Shown: in pieces, positions 51,406 to 58,777 of the stretch
How the letters are laid out: each line of letters begins with the position of its first letter
How positions within the stretch are numbered: position 1 is the first letter of the stretch
NCBI RefSeq assembly: GCF_014190805.1
Contig: NZ_JACHVQ010000001.1
Span: 2,418,001-2,482,000, forward strand
DNA: 64,000 nt
DNA from: Flexivirga oryzae
GTDB lineage: Bacteria > Actinomycetota > Actinomycetes > Actinomycetales > Dermatophilaceae
Direction of reading: 5' to 3'
Position numbers and translations under genes: made by a program
Notes under the pieces: model-generated
Seen by the model: only the letters and a program-made list of their open reading frames with translations
What the model was told of the DNA's origin: nothing
The model's database searches: none

Positions 51406-52523
51406 CGGGACGACGGACGGATGATCTTGCGGTCGCCGCTCTGCTCCAGCACGTGCGCCGTCCAGCCGACCACCCTGCTGCATGCGAAGGTCGGGGTGAA
51501 CATCTCCCGAGGTATGCCGCATGCCTGCATGACCACACCCGCGTAGTACTCGACGTTGGCTCGCAGCACCCGATCCGGTTTGGTCTCGGTGAGCACCCGG
51601 ACGACCTCCTCCTCCACCCGCACCGCGAGTTCGGCGGTCGGCCCGCCCAGGCCGATCGCGGTCTCCTTCAACAGTTCCGAGCGCGGGTCGGTCCCCCGGT
51701 AGACCGCGTGACCGAAACCCATGACGCGATTGCCGGAGGCCAGCTGGTCACGCGCCCACTGCGCCGCCCGGTCGGCACTGCCGATCTGGTCGAGCGCGTC
51801 CAGCGCCCGGCTGGGCGCGCCGCCGTGCAACGGCCCGGACAGCGAGCCGATGCCCGCGACGAGGCACGCGGTGAGGTCGGCGCCGGTCGACGCGACCGTC
51901 CGTGCCGTGAATGTCGAGTTGTTGAAGCCGTGGTCGATGGTCAGGATCAGGTAGCGGGTCAGCGCCGCGACCTGCTCCGGTGCCGGCTCGGCCCCGGTGA
52001 CCAGCCACAGGTAGTTGCCGACGTGACCGAGCTCCGGGCGGGGCCGGCGCGGCTGCACACCGCGCGCGAGCGCGTCCGCCGTCGCGACCAGCCACGGCAC
52101 CACCGCGGCGCTGCCGATCGCAGCCGCTTCCTTCGTCGATTCGTCGCTGTCCCAGAGCGGTCTGTCGCCGACGAGGGAGCCGTATGCCGACAGCGCCGTC
52201 CGTAGGGTGACCAGTGGGTCGTCGCCGCCGGATGCCCGCATGACGGCGAGCAGGGCGGCGGCAACGTCCTCCGGGACGGTCGCAACTCGTGCGGTCAGCT
52301 CCTGCCACGCCTGCAGTTGCCCGGCGTCGGGGAGCTCACCGCGGATGAGCAGATGCCAGACCTCCTCGAACGAGCGCTCACGGGCGAGCCGGGTCGCGTC
52401 GTACTGGCGGTAGTGGAAGAACCCCTCCGTGCCGCGGACGTCGCCGATCGTGGTGTCGGCGACGATCACCCCGGCGAGTCCGGGTGGCGCGATCAGGGGT
52501 GCGGCGGTCGTTTCGCTGTCCAT
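51363..52523 (-). CDS. Citrate/2-methylcitrate synthase
   Basis: A 386-residue enzyme that condenses acetyl-CoA (or propionyl-CoA) with oxaloacetate. Motifs: TRYLILTIDHGFNNSTFTAR, GPLHGGAPSRALD (His), MGFGHAVYRGTDPR (His) and NVEYYAGVVMQACGIPREMFTPTF, where Glu stands in the place of the usual Asp (NVDFYSG). I believe this Glu is shared by related actinobacterial enzymes. The C-terminal 43 bp overlap the convergent MerR-like paralogue. A 23-bp palindrome lies 33-55 bp upstream of its ATG (52521-52523) and overlaps a TTGACC -35-like box. Confidence 0.92.
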   Translation of the reverse strand: MDSETTAAPLIAPPGLAGVIVADTTIGDVRGTEGFFHYRQYDATRLARERSFEEVWHLLIRGELPDAGQLQAWQELTARVATVPEDVAAALLAVMRASGGDDPLVTLRTALSAYGSLVGDRPLWDSDESTKEAAAIGSAAVVPWLVATADALARGVQPRRPRPELGHVGNYLWLVTGAEPAPEQVAALTRYLILTIDHGFNNSTFTARTVASTGADLTACLVAGIGSLSGPLHGGAPSRALDALDQIGSADRAAQWARDQLASGNRVMGFGHAVYRGTDPRSELLKETAIGLGGPTAELAVRVEEEVVRVLTETKPDRVLRANVEYYAGVVMQACGIPREMFTPTFACSRVVGWTAHVLEQSGDRKIIRPSSRYVGPEVDRDAAPV

Positions 52524-52555
52524 GGGCTCAGCGTCCGATTACCGCACCCAGGGGT

Positions 52556-52578
52556 CAATGTGGATCGCGTCCACATTG
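52556..52578. promoter_or_regulatory. Palindromic operator upstream of citrate synthase
   Basis: Perfect 9-bp arms, CAATGTGGA (52556-52564) and TCCACATTG (52570-52578), with a 5-nt spacer. On the minus strand the palindrome ends inside TTGACC, which could be the -35 box of the citrate synthase gene. The MerR-headed protein is a candidate ligand. Confidence 0.6.
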
Positions 52579-52592
52579 GACGGCGCCGGCCC

Positions 52593-54962
52593 CTACCGGA
52601 CGTCCTCGACGTTGAGCGTGACGGGCTGGTCGCGGTATGCCTTGCGGTGGTGCAGGGCGGCGAGTTTGGCGTAGGCGCGGTGCTTCGGGTTGCGCTCCCC
52701 GGCATACTGCAGCGGGTCGACGACCCGGCCGGCCGCGGCGAGGCGACGGACCCGCTTCGCGGCCTCACCTCCGAGGGTCTGCTCGACGAACTTCGCGGGC
52801 AGCGTCGTGTAGAGCAGCTCGCCGTCGAGATCGGGTGCAACGACCGGCTTTTCGTCGATCAGGTCCGCGACCAGCTGCTCGGCGACGTTGGCGCCCGATG
52901 CGGTCGCGTAGTAGCAGTTGCGGCCGTAGCGCGGGTTGATCTCGAAGAACACCACGCGCCCGTCCCGCGGGTCACGGATCCCGTCGAGGTTGGCGAAGCC
53001 GTGGTAGTCGGCCTCCACCAGGATCTTCGAGCCGAGCGCGATCGCGTCGTCCATCGGCGTCACGACCTGCACGTCGGGGATGCCGAGGTATGCCGGTCGT
53101 GGATCCTGCATCAGCACCTGGGACGCCCGCGCGAGCGTGATGCGGCCGTCGGCGGCGCGGTAGAGCGTCACCGAGATCAGATCGGTGCCGGGGATGAACT
53201 CCTGGGCGAGCAGCTGGCCGTCATACCCGGCGGCTTCGAACTGATCGAGCAGCGTGTCCAACTGGGTCTGGTCGGCGACCTGGTAGAGCTTCTTCTTGCC
53301 CGGCATCCGCAGCGACGCGTAGTGCCCGGAGTCGGCGGGCTTGACGATCAGCGGCCACGGCAGGTCGGCGACGTCCGAGCTCGGGCGCCCGTCCGCGAAG
53401 TCGAGCACGACGGTGCGCGGCGTCGGCACTCCCGCTGCCGCGCACAGCTGGTTGAAGACGTTCTTGTCGGAGACCCGGTGCAGCATCTCGGGTGACTCGT
53501 GCGGGACCAGGACGTTCTTGCCGAGCGTGGCCCGCTTGGCCGACAGCGCCTGGACCAGCCCGTCGTGGTTGGTCAGCGGAATCACTGTCAGCTCAGGGTT
53601 TTCGGTCGCGACCTTGCGGATCTCGCGCAACACGAGGTCGACGTTGTGCACGCCGTCCGGGCCGACCTCGCGCACGTGCGGGATGATCGACGAGTCGGCG
53701 ATCGCACCCGTGGTGAACGGGACGACGGCGACGCTGGTCAGGCCGTAACGCTCGTGGAACGCACGGGCCAGTGCGTAACCGGACAGGGTGAAGTCGAGCA
53801 CGACCGGCAGCACATTCGGCGCGGCGGCCGGCGGCTGTGGCGCCCGGGTGACGGCGCCGGCGAGCTTGCTGGTCGCGACGTCGGCGAGCCCGACCGCGTC
53901 CGACTTCGACCGCGGCACACCGGCGATGATCGCCCGCGCGGTCTGCTTGGCACGACCGACGCCCGCGAGCGCGGTGCGCTGGGCGTGGTAGGCACGCAGC
54001 ACGTTCGGGCGCAGCACGACGTCCCACGGGCCGGGCGCGTCGATCATGCCCTTCTTGGCGAAGGCGAGCTTGAACTCGTTGAGGGTGTCCAGGTAGGGCG
54101 AGCGGTCCGAGCCGCAGCCGAGGAAGTCGAAGTAGGTCGCGCCCTCGGCCTTCGTGGTGCGCATCGTGCCCCACGCCATCAGGTACGCGGCCAGCAGTTT
54201 GCGTGCCTCGGCGGACGACGCCGCGAAGTAGTAGTCGACCTCGCCGTCATACACCGTCACCAGCGCCCAGGACACGACCGTGCCCCGGTGCCGCACGGTG
54301 TAGAGGCGGCAGACGTCCGGGCCGAGCTGCCGCAGCATCTCGTAGTAGAACGCCGGCGGTCGCAGCACGAAGTCGCCACGGCGCCCGGTCTCCTCGAAGA
54401 TCGGGTAGATGACGTCGGCGAACTCCTGCTCGCTGATCGCCGTGTCGTCGGTGAAGACGAGCTCGTCGTTCTTCATCGCCTTGCGGATGTTGCGGCGGCC
54501 GCTCTGCGACATCTCGGCGAGCAGCTGGTCCTCGTCCTTGGTCAGGTCGAGCACGATCGTGCGGTCGTAGAAGATCGCGATCAGCGGGTCGACCAGGTCG
54601 TCTCCCGGGTGCACCGTGTGCAACCGCAGCACGGCGGCGCTCGGCCGCTCACTGCGGATGTATGCCGACAGGGCGTCGCGCACCGCGCGCTCCCGCTCGG
54701 GGCTGCGGTCCTCGGCCAGCCAGATCGGCCCGTGCTTGGCCCACAGCTGCTCCAGGAACCGCCCCGCGAACGACGTCAGGCTGATCGCGGCCAGCGGGGT
54801 GTCGCCGTCGTCGACGACCAGGTAGCGCCAGTGCTCCCGGCCGGGTAGGACATCGTCATACCTCGCCCATTCGGGCGACTGCTCGACAGGCACGGTCCTG
54901 CCTGCCTGGTGGACCGTGTCGAGGAACTCGGTGGCGGTGCATGCGCGGACGGACAGCGTCAC
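52593..54962 (-). CDS. FemABX aminoacyltransferase fused to an ATP-grasp ligase
   Basis: A 789-residue two-enzyme protein. Residues 1-350 are a double-GNAT FemABX domain (EQSPEWARYDDVLPG, FLEQLWAKHGPIWLAEDRSPE, MSQSGRRNIRKAMKNDEL, YYFAASSAEARKLLAAYLM, FDFLGCGSDRSPYLDTLNEFK), the family that adds L-amino acids from tRNA to lipid II. After a linker, residues about 385-789 form an ATP-grasp ligase (PVVLDFTLSGYALARAFHERYG, PLIVKPADSGHY, FFEINPRYGRNCYYATASGAN), resembling COG3919/D-aspartate ligase proteins. Together they could build an L-amino acid-D-Asp/D-Glu cross-bridge of A4-type peptidoglycan. The start is the ATG at 54960-54962. No membrane segment is present. Confidence 0.85.
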   Translation of the reverse strand: MTLSVRACTATEFLDTVHQAGRTVPVEQSPEWARYDDVLPGREHWRYLVVDDGDTPLAAISLTSFAGRFLEQLWAKHGPIWLAEDRSPERERAVRDALSAYIRSERPSAAVLRLHTVHPGDDLVDPLIAIFYDRTIVLDLTKDEDQLLAEMSQSGRRNIRKAMKNDELVFTDDTAISEQEFADVIYPIFEETGRRGDFVLRPPAFYYEMLRQLGPDVCRLYTVRHRGTVVSWALVTVYDGEVDYYFAASSAEARKLLAAYLMAWGTMRTTKAEGATYFDFLGCGSDRSPYLDTLNEFKLAFAKKGMIDAPGPWDVVLRPNVLRAYHAQRTALAGVGRAKQTARAIIAGVPRSKSDAVGLADVATSKLAGAVTRAPQPPAAAPNVLPVVLDFTLSGYALARAFHERYGLTSVAVVPFTTGAIADSSIIPHVREVGPDGVHNVDLVLREIRKVATENPELTVIPLTNHDGLVQALSAKRATLGKNVLVPHESPEMLHRVSDKNVFNQLCAAAGVPTPRTVVLDFADGRPSSDVADLPWPLIVKPADSGHYASLRMPGKKKLYQVADQTQLDTLLDQFEAAGYDGQLLAQEFIPGTDLISVTLYRAADGRITLARASQVLMQDPRPAYLGIPDVQVVTPMDDAIALGSKILVEADYHGFANLDGIRDPRDGRVVFFEINPRYGRNCYYATASGANVAEQLVADLIDEKPVVAPDLDGELLYTTLPAKFVEQTLGGEAAKRVRRLAAAGRVVDPLQYAGERNPKHRAYAKLAALHHRKAYRDQPVTLNVEDVR

Positions 54963-55065
54963 AAATCTGGCTTTCGTGGGAGGTTCTCTTCGGAGCCCAC
55001 AGCTTACGGTGTATGCCGCTCCCGCCCCGGCGGGCGCGTCGGGTGTCGGGCGGCCCGGCCCCGGG

Positions 55066-55203
55066 CGTACCGGAGTCCCCCCAGTGGCGACCTACGAGCG
55101 GGTATCCGCCGATTTCCGTGCACGGGTCCCCACTGGGGAGGGCTATGACCGGGAATCCGGGCTCCCCGCGTACCGGAGTCCCCCCAGGGGAGACCTACGA
55201 GCG
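55066..55203. repeat. Pair of 35-bp direct repeats around an inverted segment
   Basis: Copies at 55066-55100 and 55169-55203 match at 33 of 35 positions (both begin CGTACCGGAGTCCCCCCAG and end GACCTACGAGCG) and are 103 bp apart. Between them GTCCCCACTGGGG complements the CCCCAGTGG of copy 1, so the region can fold. It fills most of the 288-bp intergenic gap before the FAD oxidoreductase; I see no gene in this gap. Confidence 0.85.
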
Positions 55204-55250
55204 CCATAATCCCTCGCAGCACCCGTTCGTCCGCGGAAGGAACAGCGCCT

Positions 55251-56348
55251 ATGTCAGTCGTCGTGATCGGTGGCGGTGTGGTCGGCGCATCGGCCGCCTA
55301 TCAGCTCGCCCGGGACGGCATCGACGTCACGCTCGTCGACGCAGAATTCGACGGACGTGCCACCTCGGCCGGCGCCGGGATCATCTCGCCGTGGTCGTCC
55401 CGCGAGGAGGATGCCGACTGGTATCGGATCGCAGCGGCGGGCGCCGAGTACTACACCGAGTTGCGGCGTCACCTGCAGGACGACGGGCAGCCCGACTTCG
55501 GGTACCGACAGGTCGGCGCGCTGCGGCTGACCACCGACGACGACGTCGACGCGGCGTTCGCGACGGTGCGACGGCGCGCGGCCGAATCGGCGATCGCGGG
55601 CCCGGTCGAGGTGCTCGACGGGCCGGCCGCACGCGCGCTGCATCCGCTGCTGCACCACGACGGCCCGGTGATCCACGTACCCGGCGCCGCCCGCCTCGAC
55701 GGACGCAGGCTCAGGGATGCGCTCTGGTCCGCCGCACGTCGACGCGGTGCGCGGATCGTCACCGGACGCGCGACCATCCTGGCCGGCGACAGCGTCGAAG
55801 GCGTCGAGGTCGACGGTGCCGCGATCGGCGCCGACGTCGTGATCGACGCGTCGGGCGCCTGGTCACCGCGACTGCTCGAGCCGCTCGGGCTGCACCCACC
55901 GGTGACGCCGATGCGCGGGCAGATCGTGCACCTCGACCTGCCCGGCACCGACACCTCGGACTGGCCGATGCTGCTGCCGAGGTCCGACCACTACCTGCTC
56001 AGCTTCGACGACCGGGTCGTCGTCGGCGCCACCCGGGAAGCGGGCGCCGGCTTCGACTACCGGCTCACCGCAGCCGGGCTGCACGAGGTGTTCACCGAAG
56101 CACTCAAGGTTGCGCCGGGCTTGGCGGATGCCGGTTTCCTGGAGGCCCGCATCGGGTTCCGGCCGGTCGGTCCGGACATCAGGCCGTTGCTCGGGACGAC
56201 GGAGCTACCCGGACTGGTCATCGCGAACGGCCTGGGCGCGTCCGGCCTCACCATGGGGCCGTATGTCGGGTCCGTCGCGGCTGCGCTGGCCGCAGGCCGC
56301 GACCCGGGGATCGAGCTGGCGCCATACGACCCGCTGCGCGACGGCTAA
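55251..56348 (+). CDS. FAD-dependent oxidoreductase (DAO family)
   Basis: A 365-residue flavoprotein of the D-amino acid oxidase/dehydrogenase superfamily. The FAD motif is VVVIGGGVVGASAAYQLARDGIDVTLVD; further family features are TSAGAGIISPWSS, MRGQIVHLDLPG, the substrate-region RIGFRPVGPDIRPLLGT and the C-terminal IANGLGASGLTMGPYVG. A glycine oxidase, D-amino acid dehydrogenase or related activity is possible. The ATG has a good gaagga ribosome binding site. The stop overlaps the end of lipB by 4 bp (convergent). Confidence 0.85.
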   Translation: MSVVVIGGGVVGASAAYQLARDGIDVTLVDAEFDGRATSAGAGIISPWSSREEDADWYRIAAAGAEYYTELRRHLQDDGQPDFGYRQVGALRLTTDDDVDAAFATVRRRAAESAIAGPVEVLDGPAARALHPLLHHDGPVIHVPGAARLDGRRLRDALWSAARRRGARIVTGRATILAGDSVEGVEVDGAAIGADVVIDASGAWSPRLLEPLGLHPPVTPMRGQIVHLDLPGTDTSDWPMLLPRSDHYLLSFDDRVVVGATREAGAGFDYRLTAAGLHEVFTEALKVAPGLADAGFLEARIGFRPVGPDIRPLLGTTELPGLVIANGLGASGLTMGPYVGSVAAALAAGRDPGIELAPYDPLRDG

Positions 56349-56977
56349 CGCAGGATGTCGGGCAGGCGCTTCTCGATGTAGGGCAGCACCTCCTGCACGG
56401 TCACGTCGCGGCCCAGCTCTTGGCTGATCGACGTCACACCGGCATCCGAAATACCGCACGGCACAATGATATTCGCCCACGACAGGTCGCAATTGCAGTT
56501 GAGTGCGAAGCCGTGCATGGCCACGTCGTGACTCACCCGGACCCCGATCTGGCCGAGCTTGCGCTCGGGCTTGCCGTCGCCGGCGGGCAGCCAGACACCG
56601 CTGCGGCCCTCGACACGGACCGTTCCTTGCAGCCCGACGTCCGAGCAGACGTCCATCATCAACTGCTCCAGGCGACGCACATGGCCGACGACGTCCAGTG
56701 GGACGGGCAGATGCACGATCGGGTAGCCGGTCAGCTGCCCCGGGCCGTGCCAGGTGATCCGGCCGCCACGGTCCACGTCGACGACCGGTGAACCGTCGGT
56801 CGGCCGGTCGTACCAGGCGGTCCGCTTGCCCGCGGTGTAGACCCGCTGATGCTCCAGGAGCAACGTGGTGTCCTCCTGCTCACCGCTCACCACCCGCGCG
56901 TGCACCTCGCGCTGCAGGTCCCACGCTTGCTGGTAGTCGACGAAGTCCGGGTCGAACCCGACGTGCTCGATGCGCAT
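56345..56977 (-). CDS. lipB: Octanoyl-ACP:protein N-octanoyltransferase (LipB)
   Basis: LipB transfers octanoate from acyl carrier protein to the lipoyl domains of E2 and GcvH, the first step of lipoate assembly. The 210-residue sequence has GGRITWHGPGQLTGYPIVHL, the catalytic Lys in ERKLGQIGVRVSHDVAMHGFALN and the catalytic Cys in IIVPCGISDAGVTSI. LipA is not in the window. The ATG at 56975-56977 has a TAGCGT -10 box (56985-56990) 7 nt upstream; the frame is open further up, but that region is non-coding. The nearby E2 and lpd genes are its clients. Confidence 0.96.
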   Translation of the reverse strand: MRIEHVGFDPDFVDYQQAWDLQREVHARVVSGEQEDTTLLLEHQRVYTAGKRTAWYDRPTDGSPVVDVDRGGRITWHGPGQLTGYPIVHLPVPLDVVGHVRRLEQLMMDVCSDVGLQGTVRVEGRSGVWLPAGDGKPERKLGQIGVRVSHDVAMHGFALNCNCDLSWANIIVPCGISDAGVTSISQELGRDVTVQEVLPYIEKRLPDILR

Positions 56978-57050
56978 GACGGCAACGCTACGCCGATCCG
57001 ACGGCAGCGGGTCGGCCACCCGGTTACCACGAGGTAGCGCGGGTGTCCCT

Positions 57051-57062
57051 TATGGTGGTGCC
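57051..57062 (+). promoter_or_regulatory. Probable -10 box of the fluoride riboswitch operon
   Basis: TATGGT at 57051-57056 lies 6 nt before the first base of the riboswitch aptamer (57063), which places a transcription start at the aptamer 5' end. No convincing -35 box was seen at 17 bp. Confidence 0.55.
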
Positions 57063-57124
57063 GGGCGATGGATCCCGCCCGGACCTCCGCGGTCCGAACC
57101 GCAACCTGCTGATGGTTCCTACCA
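57063..57124 (+). ncRNA. Fluoride riboswitch (crcB motif)
   Basis: The aptamer core matches the fluoride riboswitch: GGGCGATGGATCCCGCCC (P1 stem GGGCG/CGCCC with its loop), an extra GGACC/GGTCC hairpin, then GAACCGC and the conserved 3' part GCTGATGGTTCCTAC. The loop GGATCC and GGTTCC can form the pseudoknot. It lies 60 nt upstream of usp-crcB-crcB, which encodes two fluoride channels. A GACGGG/CCCGTC hairpin (about 57136-57159) in the downstream leader is a candidate expression platform. Confidence 0.88.
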
Positions 57125-57184
57125 CGTCGATGTCGACGGGTAGGTCGTGCTGCCCGTCACCGGAGTCCGGAGAGAGTCAGACGA

Positions 57185-57721
57185 ATGTCGCCACAGCCTC
57201 CCCAGCCCAGTCCCGACCGGTTGGTCGACTTCCACGCCCACCCGATCGTCGTCGGCGTCATGCCGAACCAGCCGCCACTCGTCGCCCTCACGGCGGTGAC
57301 CCTGGCTCGTGCGGTCGGCGCGCCCTCGGTGCACTTCGGGTATGCCGACCAGACCCGCTACGTCGTCGAGGAACACCCGGACGGCAACGTGCGACACGCA
57401 CCGATCGACCCGGACGACGCCGACGAACAGTGGCAGGTCACCGCCGAAACCATCACCGACCAGATTCGCGACGCCCTCGGCGAAGACGGCGTCCCGTGGC
57501 ATTTCCACTACCTCGCGGGACGCCCGGACCGCGCACTCACCCACCTGGCCCGCGCGGTGGATGCGGCGGGGTTCGTGGTCGGGACACGGCTCAGCAAGCA
57601 CCCGATGCGCGAGTTCCTCAGCGGGTCGGTCTCGGTCCGGCTGGCCCACCACCAGCACCGCCCGGTCATCGTGGTGCCGCTCCAGGTCGTCGACTGGTCG
57701 GACGGGCTGCCGTGGCATTGA
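57185..57721 (+). CDS. Universal stress protein-like protein in the fluoride operon
   Basis: A 178-residue cytoplasmic protein with the UspA-like pattern: FHAHPIVVGVMPNQPPLVALTAVTLARAVGAPSVHFGYAD at the start and GTRLSKHPMREFLSGSVSVRLAHHQHRPVIVVPL at the end (GS-x7-8-L..H, the Usp phosphate-loop-like region). The middle of about 70 residues is family-variable. It is the first gene behind the riboswitch, with a ggagaga ribosome binding site, and overlaps the first crcB by 4 nt (TTGA). Its role in fluoride response is unknown. Confidence 0.82.
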   Translation: MSPQPPQPSPDRLVDFHAHPIVVGVMPNQPPLVALTAVTLARAVGAPSVHFGYADQTRYVVEEHPDGNVRHAPIDPDDADEQWQVTAETITDQIRDALGEDGVPWHFHYLAGRPDRALTHLARAVDAAGFVVGTRLSKHPMREFLSGSVSVRLAHHQHRPVIVVPLQVVDWSDGLPWH

Positions 57722-58152
57722 CGTCGACCCGCCGCCGAGCCTCCATCCACGCGCACCGCGACCCGGTGCTGCTGGGTGTCGTCTTCCTCGGCGGCGCCGT
57801 GGGCACCGCCATCCGATCGCTTCTCGGCGACGCCTTCGCCGGGCCCTCCGGCACGTGGCCGTGGACCACGCTGTCGATCAACCTGACCGGCGCGTTCCTG
57901 CTCGGGCTACTGCTCGAGGGTCTGGTGCGCTCGGGCGAGGACACCGGGGGTCGCCGGCTGGTGCGCCTGGGCGTCGGCACCGGTGTGATGGGCGGCTACA
58001 CGACATACAGCACGTTCATGGTGGAAACCACGGACCTGCCCTGGCCGATGGCGACCGGGTATGTCGTGGCCACCGTCGTGCTGGGAGCGCTCCTCGCGTG
58101 GGCGGGCATCCGGGCCGCGAAGGCGTTCGTCCCGATCGGCGGAACCGCATGA
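57718..58152 (+). CDS. crcB: Fluoride channel subunit CrcB/FluC, first copy
   Basis: A 144-residue four-span membrane protein that exports fluoride as a dual-topology or hetero-dimeric channel. Family features are VVFLGGAVGTAIRSLLGD, the pore segment WTTLSINLTGAFLLGLLL (Asn) and GTGVMGGYTTYSTFMVET (Gly-rich Na+ site and Phe/Thr track). It begins at a TTG that overlaps the usp stop (a GTG two codons earlier is possible) and ends in an ATGA overlap with the second copy. Confidence 0.92.
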   Translation: MTSTRRRASIHAHRDPVLLGVVFLGGAVGTAIRSLLGDAFAGPSGTWPWTTLSINLTGAFLLGLLLEGLVRSGEDTGGRRLVRLGVGTGVMGGYTTYSTFMVETTDLPWPMATGYVVATVVLGALLAWAGIRAAKAFVPIGGTA

Positions 58153-58526
58153 CAACGCTGCTGATCGCGGCCTGCGGCGGAGTCGGCGCGGTGAGCCGCT
58201 TCGTGGTCGACGCCGAGGTCCGGCGCCGGGTGCGTGGCTCGTTCCCCGCCGGCACGTTCGTGATCAACGTGGTCGGCTCGTTCCTACTCGGCGTCCTCAC
58301 CGGTGCGCTGACCCACCACGCCGGCTGGCTCTCACCGACCGCGAAGGCGGCGCTCGGCACCGGCTTCTGCGGGGGCTTCACGACCTTCAGCACCGCGTCC
58401 GTGGAGACCGCGCGGCTCTGGCTGACCCGTGGCAGGGCGGACAGCGGGCGGTACGCCGTGGCGACCGTCGTCGTCTCGCTGCTCGCGGCCTTCCTCGGCC
58501 TCGCCCTGGGCGCTGCGGTCGCCTGA
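58149..58526 (+). CDS. crcB: Fluoride channel subunit CrcB/FluC, second copy
   Basis: A 125-residue CrcB paralogue with LLIAACGGVGAVSRFVVDA, FVINVVGSFLLGVLTG (pore Asn) and GTGFCGGFTTFSTASVET. Paired crcB genes of differing charge bias usually encode a heterodimeric channel in which each subunit takes one orientation. It overlaps the first crcB by 4 nt. Confidence 0.92.
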   Translation: MTTLLIAACGGVGAVSRFVVDAEVRRRVRGSFPAGTFVINVVGSFLLGVLTGALTHHAGWLSPTAKAALGTGFCGGFTTFSTASVETARLWLTRGRADSGRYAVATVVVSLLAAFLGLALGAAVA

Positions 58527-58750
58527 CCCGCACGCCGGCGCCTGACCCGCACGCCGGCGCCTGACCCGCACCCGGCGCCATCGCGTAACGCGCCCCACGC
58601 CGGCGCCATCGCGTAACGCGCCCCACCCCATCACCGACAGGCCCACAAAACACCGAGAGGCTCAGTAATTCAGGGCCTTTCGCGCCTGAATTGGTGAGCC
58701 TGTCGGTCGTTGGTGAGCCTGTCGGTCGTTGGTGAGCCTGTCGGTTGGTG
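58521..58750. repeat. Two short tandem arrays in a convergent intergenic region
   Basis: After crcB a 19-bp unit (GCCTGACCCGCACGCCGGC) occurs at 58521, 58540 and, with one deletion, 58559, followed by two copies of GCCATCGCGTAACGCGCCCCA. Further on, a second 19-bp unit (TTGGTGAGCCTGTCGGTCG) occurs at 58691, 58710 and 58729. Between them a hairpin AATTCAGG/CCTGAATT (about 58664-58692) and ACCGACAGGC/GCCTGTCGGT arms could act as a terminator for both genes. No reading frame is credible here. Confidence 0.85.
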
Positions 58751-58777
58751 GGTCGTCGTCGTGATCTTTGCGAGTCG

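Noticed and set aside
53499..54848. A 449-codon plus-strand frame
   Set aside because: It is the antisense shadow of the FemABX/ATP-grasp gene, rich in His, Arg, Val and Asp without motifs.
54963..55250. A small gene in the gap before the FAD oxidoreductase
   Set aside because: Short frames there cross the two 35-bp repeats, lack ribosome binding sites and encode Pro/Arg-rich peptides without a recognisable family.
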